A DNA stretch of 64,000 bases from positions 558,001 through 622,000 of the forward strand of contig NZ_JALMDK010000006.1 in NCBI RefSeq assembly GCF_023094165.1. The letters are read 5' to 3'. The notes beneath the pieces were generated by a model, which ran no database searches, was not told where the DNA came from, and saw only the letters and a program-made list of their open reading frames with translations. The DNA is from Crossiella sp. S99.2. GTDB taxonomy: Bacteria > Actinomycetota > Actinomycetes > Mycobacteriales > Pseudonocardiaceae. This document shows, in pieces, positions 58,246-64,000 of the stretch. Each line of letters begins with the position of its first letter. Positions within the stretch are counted from its first letter, which is position 1. The translations under genes were made by a program, and so were the position numbers.

Positions 58246-58875
58246 ATGAGCACCCGCCCCCGCACCAACTACGAATTCGCCCGGCAGCAACTGCGGGCGG
58301 ACATCCTGGACGGCAGGCTCGCGCCCGGCGCCAAGCTCATCCAGACCGAACTGGCCGCCCGGCTGGAGCTGTCCACCACGCCGGTGCGCGAGGCGCTGCA
58401 GGATCTGGCCCGCGAGGGCCTCGTTCTGCTCGATCCGCATCGCGGCGCGTTCGTGCGGGAGCTGTCCCTGGCCGAGGTCCGCGAGATCTACGAGCTGCGG
58501 ATCCTGCTGGAGCCGATGCTGCTGCGGCAGGCCGCTGGCGGGATCGGCGCGGACCTGCTGGTCCGGGCGGAGGAGCTGCGGCGGCGGATGGCCGAAGAGA
58601 CCGACCTGTCCCGCTGGGCCGAGCTGAACCGGGAGTTCCACGCCACGCTGCTCTCCCCCGCCGACGGCAGCAGGCTGGCCGGGATCGTGGCCGGCCTGCG
58701 GGACAGTGCCACCCCGTTCGTCGCGCTGTCCCTGCGCGAACCGAGCCAGCGCGCGGACAGCAACGCCGAACACGCCGAACTGCTCACCCTGCTGCGCGCC
58801 AACGACATCGAGGCCGCCGCCGAACTCACCCGCCGCCACCTCTCCGCCACCCTGCACATCATCGAATCACGCTGA
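58246..58875 (+). CDS. GntR-family regulator (FadR/FCD subfamily)
   Basis: A 209-residue regulator: a winged helix at about 10-70 (LRADILDGRLAPGAKLIQTE, then LAARLELSTTPVREALQDLA, REGLVLLDPHRGAFV) and an FCD ligand-binding domain (EIYELRILLEPMLLRQAAGG, LNREFHATLL, AEHAELLTLLRANDIEAAAE, with acidic and His residues that bind a metal in the family). ATG 58246 is the first start after the asparaginase stop. It likely represses the MFS/asparaginase pair through the palindrome at 57199. Ends next to repeat element D. Confidence 0.92.
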   Translation: MSTRPRTNYEFARQQLRADILDGRLAPGAKLIQTELAARLELSTTPVREALQDLAREGLVLLDPHRGAFVRELSLAEVREIYELRILLEPMLLRQAAGGIGADLLVRAEELRRRMAEETDLSRWAELNREFHATLLSPADGSRLAGIVAGLRDSATPFVALSLREPSQRADSNAEHAELLTLLRANDIEAAAELTRRHLSATLHIIESR

Positions 58876-58878
58876 CCC

Positions 58879-58944
58879 GGCGTACGACTTTGCCCAACCA
58901 GGCGTACGACTAGGGCCAACCGGGCGTACGACTTTGGCCAACCG
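58879..58944. repeat. Repeat element D: three direct 22-bp units
   Basis: Three consecutive 22-base units, 58879-58900, 58901-58922 and 58923-58944, each GGCGTACGACT followed by a variable TTGG/AGGG/TTGC stretch and CCAACC. They are the reverse-strand form of the TTGGCC...GTACG units of elements A-C, here only in direct order. They lie between the convergent GntR and hydrolase-fold genes. Confidence 0.85.
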
Positions 58945-58970
58945 GGCGGCCGCATGCGGGTGATCGACAG

Positions 58971-59813
58971 CTAGCGGGCGAGCATCGCCGCGGCGACCTC
59001 GTCGGCGGCCGCGTCGGGGATGGCGATCGCGGCCTGTTCGAGCACCAGCAGCCGCGCACCGGGGATCTCGCGCGCGAGCGCCTCGCCGTTGCCCACCGGG
59101 AAGAACGGGTCACGACGACCGTGCACCACCAGCGTCGGCAACGCGAGTCCCGGCAGGCGCTCACGCCAGCGTGGCGTGCAGTCAAGCCTGGCGAAGACCA
59201 TGCCGAGCTGGTTGGCCTGCTGGACCGCGGGCTCCGTGCCCGGTGTGCGGTCGAAGATCCGCTCGGCCCTCGCCCGTGCCGCGCCGGGGTCGTCGCCGAG
59301 GACCTCGGCTCCGGCGGCGGCGAACTCCGCCACCGCCGCACGGTCGGACCAGTCGGGCATCGGGAGCGCGAACCGTCGCCGCATCGCCGTCTGGTCGTGG
59401 TCGGGCAGGTCCTCGTCGACCGGGCCCGGTGCGAGCGAGCGCGTCCCGGCGAGGGTCAGCGCCGAGAACGCGTCCGGGTGGTCGAGCGCGGCGACCTGGG
59501 CGACCATCCCGCCGACGCCGATGCCCGCCAGGTGCGCGGGCCGGTCGTCAAGCCCACGGGCGAGCGCGGCAGCGTCAGCGGCGAGGTCGCGCAGTGTGTA
59601 GGCCGGCGCCTCGGGGTCGAGGGTTGTCGACGCGCCGGAGTCGCGCAGGTCGTAGCGCACCACATGACGTCCGCCGCGCGCGAGCGCCTCGCAGAGCGCG
59701 TCGGGCCAGGACAGCATGGTCGTGCCACCCGCGAGCAGCACCAGTGGCGCCGCCGCATCGCCGAAGTGCTCGACCCCGAGCGTGACGCCTTCGGGTGTGC
59801 GGAACGAGTGCAT
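58971..59813 (-). CDS. Alpha/beta-hydrolase-fold protein lacking catalytic Ser and His
   Basis: About 280 residues with the fold of small alpha/beta hydrolases (VVRYDLRDSGASTT; VVHGRRDPFFPVGNGEALA). At the nucleophile elbow, where relatives have GHSMGG, it reads GIGVGG, so Ser is Gly. At the catalytic His region relatives have a GH pair, but here the text is LLVLEQAAIAIPDAAADEV, with no His. The Asp (GRRDP) remains. It is therefore likely a non-hydrolytic protein. ATG 59813 has GGAGG 8 bases upstream. Neighbour of the epimerase-like gene and a second degenerate hydrolase. Confidence 0.8.
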   Translation of the reverse strand: MHSFRTPEGVTLGVEHFGDAAAPLVLLAGGTTMLSWPDALCEALARGGRHVVRYDLRDSGASTTLDPEAPAYTLRDLAADAAALARGLDDRPAHLAGIGVGGMVAQVAALDHPDAFSALTLAGTRSLAPGPVDEDLPDHDQTAMRRRFALPMPDWSDRAAVAEFAAAGAEVLGDDPGAARARAERIFDRTPGTEPAVQQANQLGMVFARLDCTPRWRERLPGLALPTLVVHGRRDPFFPVGNGEALAREIPGARLLVLEQAAIAIPDAAADEVAAAMLAR

Positions 59814-59909
59814 CGTCGACCTCCAGGGCGGCTGTGGGACCGCGGCCACGCTACCCCGCGCCGGCGACACCTTTTGGGGGTTCGCCGGCCGCGGGCTGGT
59901 GGGCCGGTT

Positions 59910-60857
59910 TCAGGAGAGGAGCTGGCGGTACCAGGCGAGGGTGGTGTCCACGGCCTGCTCGATCGGGGTTGGGTGCAGGCCGAAGGTGTCGGCGATGGCC
60001 TGGCAGTCCACGATCTGCGGTTCCAGGTACTGGTAGAACAGCTCGGCGTACTCGCGCATGAGGGTGGCGTCGAAGGGGCCCCAGGCCTGATCGGTTGGCG
60101 CGGACAGGATTTCCGGCGTGAGCTGGTGGCCGAGGCGTTCGCCGATGAGGCGGTGGACCTCGCGGGTGGTGTGGGTCGAGGTGGTGGGGACGTGCCAGGC
60201 GCGGCCTGGTGCGTCGGGGTGTTCGCCGAGGGTGGCGAGTGCGGCGGCGACGTCGCCGATGTAGCTGTAGGCGTGCGGCTGGTCGAGGTCACCGAAGGCG
60301 ATGACCGGTTCTCCCTTCAGAGCTGGGATGAACGTGGCGCCGCCGAGTGCGGAGTTGAGGACGCGCGGGCCGTAGAAGTCGGCGGCTCGGGCGATGGTCA
60401 CCGTGGCCTCGCCGTTGGCGTGGGCGGCCAGGTAGCCCTCGGCGATCTCGGCGCGGAGCTTGCCCTTGTGCGAGGTGGCGTGGTGCGGGGTTTGCTCGGT
60501 CATCGGGGTGCCGCCGGTGGGGCCGTACATGTAGAGCGTGTCGGTGACCACGAGGCGGGCGCCGCTGCTGGCCGCGCCGGCCAGGAAACCGGCCTGGAAG
60601 CGGAAGAGCAGGTCGGCCCAGAGTTCGTACGGGGCGTGCGCGCAGTGGTAGATGGTCGTGGCGCCGGCGCAGAGCGAGCGCATGGCGTCGAGGTCGGTGA
60701 CGTCGGCGGCGCGCAGTTCGACCGCGGGCGGGACCGGGGCGGAGCCGCTCCGGTTGACCGCGCGGACGTGGTGGCCCCGGGTGAGCAGTTCGTCGATCAG
60801 GGTCAGCCCGGCGGGGCCGGTGCCGAAGACGATGTGCGTTTCACGGTCGGCGTTCAT
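59910..60857 (-). CDS. NAD-dependent epimerase/dehydratase-family protein
   Basis: A 315-residue extended SDR (Rossmann start HIVFGTGPAGLTLIDELLTR, then VELRAADVTDLDAM and TIYHCAHAPYELW). The catalytic region has TDTLYMYGPTGGTPMTEQTP followed by THKG-like residues (TSHKGKLRAEIAEG), a variant seen in several members of this family instead of the classical YxxxK. C-terminal IGDVAAALATLGEHP is typical. The substrate is unknown. It lies between two degenerate hydrolases, all on the same strand. Confidence 0.85.
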   Translation of the reverse strand: MNADRETHIVFGTGPAGLTLIDELLTRGHHVRAVNRSGSAPVPPAVELRAADVTDLDAMRSLCAGATTIYHCAHAPYELWADLLFRFQAGFLAGAASSGARLVVTDTLYMYGPTGGTPMTEQTPHHATSHKGKLRAEIAEGYLAAHANGEATVTIARAADFYGPRVLNSALGGATFIPALKGEPVIAFGDLDQPHAYSYIGDVAAALATLGEHPDAPGRAWHVPTTSTHTTREVHRLIGERLGHQLTPEILSAPTDQAWGPFDATLMREYAELFYQYLEPQIVDCQAIADTFGLHPTPIEQAVDTTLAWYRQLLS

Positions 60858-60885
60858 GCCTGATGTCCTTTGCGGGTAAGGGGAT

Positions 60886-62352
60886 TCAGTTGGTGCAGAG
60901 GGCGCCGGGCGTGGGCAGTCGCCGTTCGGTGAGGTAGGTGTCCATGGCCTCGCGGACGCAGTCGGAGAACAGGATCATCGAGTAGTCCTCGCCTTCACGG
61001 GAGAGCACGACGCTGCCGGGCAGTCGCGCCGAGAGGCCGAAACCCCACTGGTAGGCGGCCGAGGACTGGTGGGTGGACTGGACGATCAGGGCGGGCGGCA
61101 GGTCGCGCAGCGGCGCGGTCACCGGCTGCTTGGTCCGCACCGGCCAGCCCTGGCAGCCGGCCAGGTGGCTCCAGCCCTGCACGGCGCCGCCGAGGTGCGG
61201 CGAGAGCTGCTTGGCCATCCGCGCCAGCTGGGCGAGTTCGGCGTAGCCGGTGGCGGCGGGTGCGGTGTCCAGGCAGGCGCGGGTCAGTGCCTGGACCCGG
61301 TTGAGGGTCTTGTCCTGCACCACGGTGAAGGCGGTCGCGTCACCGTCGACGGCCTGCTTGATCGCTTTGGCGGTCTCCGGCCACTGCGGGAACTTGATGT
61401 TGAGGAAGTCCTGCATGGCCGAGCGGATGTCCTCGCCGTTCAGCGATCGCCGAGGGTCCTTGGTGGGAATCGGCCGCCGGTCGGCGTCGGCGACGAGCCG
61501 GTCGAACAGGCCCGCGACATCCTGTCCGGACAGCGCGCACTGGGAGTCGGTGCGGCACCAGTCGGCGAACCGGTTGAACGACTGCTCGGCGGTGCTGATC
61601 TCGGCGGCCAGGCGGGCGACCGGGGACTGGCCGTCGTCCAGCGCGCTGTCGGCGAACAGGGTGCGCAGCCGGCCGGGGAAGAGCTGGGCGTAGGTCTTGC
61701 CGAGCAGAGTGCTGTAGTGGATGCCGTACCAGTTGAGCTGTTTCTCGCCGAGTCCGATGCGGACCGCCTCCATGTCGCGGGCGGTGCTGGCGAGGTCCAC
61801 ATTGGCCAGCAGCTGCTGGTTCTCGCAGGCCGCGGCCAGCGCGCGGTTGTTCTCCACCAGCGCGCGGTACTGCTGCTCGTTGGCCGGGAAATAGGTCACG
61901 CCGGGGGCGCGCTCCGGGCGGTTCGCACAGGTCGTCGGAGTGCTGTGGCCGACGCCGCGCGGGTCCACCGCGACCAGGTCGAACCGCTTGCCCACGGGTA
62001 ACTGCGAGACGAACCCGAACCGGATCGCGTACCGCAGCTGCTCGATGCTCGACCCGCCACCGCCGTTGTTGAGCAGCAGGCTGCCGATCCGCCGTGCAGG
62101 CTCGTCGGCCTTGCGCCGGATCAGCGAGAGGGAGATCTCGCCCGCCCGGGGACGGGACCAGTCGACGGGGACGCGCATGGTGCCGCAGTCCAGGCCCTTG
62201 AAGTCCGGCTCGGCGCAGGGCTGCCAGGCGATCGGCGCCGGCTTCGGGTTCAGGGCCGAGGCTGACTCCGCGGTCGGCTGCGCGGCCGCGGCGGGCATGG
62301 GGGCGAGCACCGCGGCGGCGAGTGCGGCGGCCACCAACTTGACGGCGATCAT
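60886..62352 (-). CDS. Secreted TAP/SlpE-like hydrolase-fold protein lacking the catalytic triad
   Basis: A 488-residue secreted protein (signal VAAALAAAVLAPMPAAAA) with the overall form of tripeptidyl aminopeptidase-like hydrolases: WQPCAEPDFKGLDCGTMRVP, FDLVAVDPRGVGHSTPTTC and TARDMEAVRIGLGEKQLNWY. But the nucleophile motif, normally GxSYGT, reads GIHYST; the NPGGPGGSG oxyanion loop reads NNGGGGSSI; the Asp site (THDPATP-type) reads THQSSAA; and the GGGHG His site reads REGEDYS. No triad residue remains. ATG 62352 has GAGAGGA 6 bases upstream. Transcription starts from the promoter/operator region at 62369-62434. Confidence 0.82.
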   Translation of the reverse strand: MIAVKLVAAALAAAVLAPMPAAAAQPTAESASALNPKPAPIAWQPCAEPDFKGLDCGTMRVPVDWSRPRAGEISLSLIRRKADEPARRIGSLLLNNGGGGSSIEQLRYAIRFGFVSQLPVGKRFDLVAVDPRGVGHSTPTTCANRPERAPGVTYFPANEQQYRALVENNRALAAACENQQLLANVDLASTARDMEAVRIGLGEKQLNWYGIHYSTLLGKTYAQLFPGRLRTLFADSALDDGQSPVARLAAEISTAEQSFNRFADWCRTDSQCALSGQDVAGLFDRLVADADRRPIPTKDPRRSLNGEDIRSAMQDFLNIKFPQWPETAKAIKQAVDGDATAFTVVQDKTLNRVQALTRACLDTAPAATGYAELAQLARMAKQLSPHLGGAVQGWSHLAGCQGWPVRTKQPVTAPLRDLPPALIVQSTHQSSAAYQWGFGLSARLPGSVVLSREGEDYSMILFSDCVREAMDTYLTERRLPTPGALCTN

Positions 62353-62368
62353 GACGCGTCCTCTCGGT

Positions 62369-62390
62369 AGTGAGTGATGGACCACTCACT
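62369..62390. promoter_or_regulatory. TetR-like operator of the 60886 gene
   Basis: AGTGAGTG-ATGGAC-CACTCACT, a perfect 8-6-8 inverted repeat 17 bases upstream of the start. A further half-site ACCACTCAC lies at 62411-62419, next to the -10 region. This fits repression by a TetR-type protein. Confidence 0.65.
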
Positions 62391-62406
62391 CTTTCGTTGA
62401 GGAGTA

Positions 62407-62434
62407 ATTAACCACTCACACTTGGCGGTGTCAA
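62407..62434 (-). promoter_or_regulatory. Promoter for the 60886 gene
   Basis: On the minus strand, TTGACA (62434-62429) is followed after 16 bases by GTTAAT (62412-62407): a perfect -35 and a 4/6 -10. The half-site ACCACTCAC overlaps the spacer. Confidence 0.55.
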
Positions 62435-62737
62435 CCGGTGGTGGTGGCCGGAACCGGCTACTTGGGCGAGGGCAGGCGCGTGCGCTGCGGACGTTGCGTG
62501 GCAGGCGAAGGTGGGTTGCCCCGGAGGCGGTGCGGTGTTTGCCGAGCCGCGAGGGTGGGGCGGGCTTCGGCTGGATCGACTGGGGCACAACAGAGTTCGG
62601 GCATCCGGGCGGGATCCACGCGGGCGCGGTCACCGAGCGGCGTCATCTCGCCCGCTTCATCCTCGTGCCCGCCTGTGCGAGAAGCCGACCGCGACCGGCC
62701 TGGCTCCGCGCTGGCTGTTCGGCCGCCTCGCCCGGGG

Positions 62738-62778
62738 CGGGCCGGATCGCGCTGGTTCAGGCAGTGCGATCCGGCCCG
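62738..62778 (-). terminator. PKS-gene terminator hairpin
   Basis: CGGGCCGGATCGC (62738-62750) pairs perfectly with GCGATCCGGCCCG (62766-62778), loop 15 bases, 15 bases past the PKS stop. The rest of the 400-base gap to 62391 shows no gene. Confidence 0.75.
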
Positions 62779-62792
62779 GGGCGCCGGTGGGC

Positions 62793-64000
62793 TCAGCCTG
62801 TTTGGGCCTGTGCCAGGAGATCCGCGAGTTGGCCTGTGAGGTGGGACAGGGAGTGGTTGGACTCTGTTGCGGTGGTGAGGAGTTGGCGGAGGTGGTCGAT
62901 GGCGGCCAGTACCGGAGCGTCGGGGTCTGGCTCGGGGATGGCGAGTTGGGTGAGGAGGTGGTCCGCCAGTTCCGCGGCTGAGGGGTGTTCGAAGGCGATT
63001 GCGGTGGGGAGGCGCAGGGCGGTGGCTGCGTTGAGGCGGTTGCGGAGTTCTACCGAGGTGAGGGAGTCCAGGCCCAGGTCGTCGAAGGGGCGGTCGGGGG
63101 TGATGTCGGTTGACGTGTCGTGGCCCAGTACGGCGGCCAGGTGGGTGCGGACCAGGTCGGTGAGCAGGTTTTTGCGGTCGGGAGCGGGGAGGGGGAGCAG
63201 GCGTTCGGGCAGGGTGGCTTCGGATTGGGGTTGGGGGGTGGGGGTGCGGCGGTGGGGGGTGGGGGTGATCAGGCCGCGGTAGAGGGCGGTGTGGGCTTGT
63301 AGGGCGGACCTGTCGAGGGGGGTGGTGATGACTACTGGTTCGGCCAGGGATTGGGCTGCGGTGAAGAGGGCCAGGCCGGTTTCGGGGGTGATGGGGATCA
63401 GGCCGTTGCGGGTCATGCGGTCCAGGTCGGACTGGGTCAGGTGGCTGGTCATGCCGGTCGCCTCGGACCACAGGCCCCAGGCGAGGCTGGTGGCGACTCG
63501 GCCCTGGCGGTGGCGGTGCTGGGCCAGGGCGTCCAGGAAGGTGTTGGCTGCGGCGTAGTTGGCCTGGCCGGGGGTGCCGCTGATGCCGGCGATGGAGGAG
63601 AACAGCACGAACGAGGTGAGGTCCAGGTGCTGGGTCAGTTCGTGTAGGTGCCAGGCGGCGTTTGCCTTGGGGCGCAACACGTTGTCGAGTTGAGCCGGGG
63701 TCAGGGCGGTAACCATGCCGTCGTCCAGGACGCCCGCGGCGTGCACGATGTCGGTGAGTGGGTGGCTGGGTGGGATGGTCGCCAGCAGGGTGGTGAGGGC
63801 GTCTCGGTTGGCGAGGTCGCAGGCGGTGATGGTGACCTTGGCGCCGAGGGTGCGGAGTTCGGTGGACAGGTCGGTGGCGCCGGGGGCTTCGGGGCCGCTG
63901 CGGCTGGCCAGCAGCAGGTGGATGCCTGGGTGCTGGGTGGCCAGGTGGCGGGCTATCCGGGCGCCGAGTACGCCGGTGCCGCCGGTGATCAGGGCGGTGC
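62793..64000 (-). CDS. Type I modular polyketide synthase, C-terminal KR-ACP and docking segment
   Basis: The 3' end of a large PKS gene that continues beyond the right edge. A ketoreductase comes first (ITGGTGVLGARIARHLAT; VHAAGVLDDGMV; FSSIAGISGTPGQANYAAAN with catalytic Ser, Tyr and Asn). The LDD motif marks a B-type ketoreductase. Then comes an acyl carrier protein (FDDLGLDSLTSVELRNRL, with the phosphopantetheine Ser in GLDSL). The last ~45 residues are a helical docking segment (VLAAIDHLRQLLTTATESNH). There is no thioesterase, so the chain passes to another PKS protein. Confidence 0.95.
   Translation of the reverse strand, partial: TALITGGTGVLGARIARHLATQHPGIHLLLASRSGPEAPGATDLSTELRTLGAKVTITACDLANRDALTTLLATIPPSHPLTDIVHAAGVLDDGMVTALTPAQLDNVLRPKANAAWHLHELTQHLDLTSFVLFSSIAGISGTPGQANYAAANTFLDALAQHRHRQGRVATSLAWGLWSEATGMTSHLTQSDLDRMTRNGLIPITPETGLALFTAAQSLAEPVVITTPLDRSALQAHTALYRGLITPTPHRRTPTPQPQSEATLPERLLPLPAPDRKNLLTDLVRTHLAAVLGHDTSTDITPDRPFDDLGLDSLTSVELRNRLNAATALRLPTAIAFEHPSAAELADHLLTQLAIPEPDPDAPVLAAIDHLRQLLTTATESNHSLSHLTGQLADLLAQAQTG

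Noticed and set aside
58879..58944. CRISPR array at the three 22-bp direct units
   Set aside because: Units are contiguous with no spacers, and no cas genes are present.

Overview
The window is about 72% GC, rich in GTG starts and densely packed with genes. It carries PPE/EspG/DUF3558-type genes, three copies of the DUF574 methyltransferase family, a Spo0M homologue, an EAL/GGDEF protein and a type I polyketide synthase end. Together these point to a filamentous actinobacterium of the Pseudonocardiales; the genus cannot be fixed from the sequence alone.

Layout. 1-2748: the start of a secreted lipase gene, a divergent PucR-type regulator, a TetR regulator and a tiny tandem DivIVA-motif protein. 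2954-5029: secreted phosphocholine-specific phospholipase C. 5185-9730: three tandem, translationally coupled SAM methyltransferases followed by a PAS-GGDEF-EAL protein whose signature motifs are degenerate. 9891-11971: LysR regulator divergent from an SDR and a SnoaL-like protein. 11990-15942: pyrD, a GH10-like hydrolase and a C39-like protease. 16628-19429: a small basic protein and a complete polar amino-acid ABC importer. 19482-23128: small proteins, an M23 peptidase, MarR and a serine hydrolase. 23130-27729: FHA protein, Ser/Thr kinase, ceramidase-like protein, Spo0M. 27806-33696: type II thioesterase, then a lipoprotein / DUF3558 / PPE / EspG accessory locus. 33693-38173: a two-gene operon in which a TPP enzyme overlaps a single-chain adenylate ligase-aldehyde dehydrogenase fusion; a 770-bp, partly AT-rich regulatory region follows. 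38945-45429: membrane protein, TPR protein, a GMC oxidoreductase with a Tat-exported partner, sphingomyelinase, GNAT. 45508-49069: fatty acyl-CoA reductase plus acyl-CoA synthetase. 49319-55692: bacterial PH-domain pair, HerA-like ATPase, oligoribonuclease, tRNA-His, L,D-transpeptidase, tRNA-Lys. 55849-58875: MFS transporter, asparaginase and GntR regulator. 58971-64000: two alpha/beta-hydrolase-fold proteins that both lack catalytic residues, flanking an epimerase-like protein, then the 3' end of a modular PKS.

Four intergenic sites (2769-2941, 15955-16590, 43501-43565, 58879-58944) carry related repeats built from 21-22 bp units with a TTGGCC...GTACG core. All lie just past gene 3' ends, three of them between convergent genes. 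The largest is a nested 636-bp inverted-repeat structure.

The best candidates for undescribed biology are the ligase-ALDH fusion with its overlapping TPP enzyme, which may convert a carboxylic acid to an aldehyde and then to an acyloin, and the composite palindromic repeat family. No CRISPR array, insertion sequence, rRNA or origin was seen.
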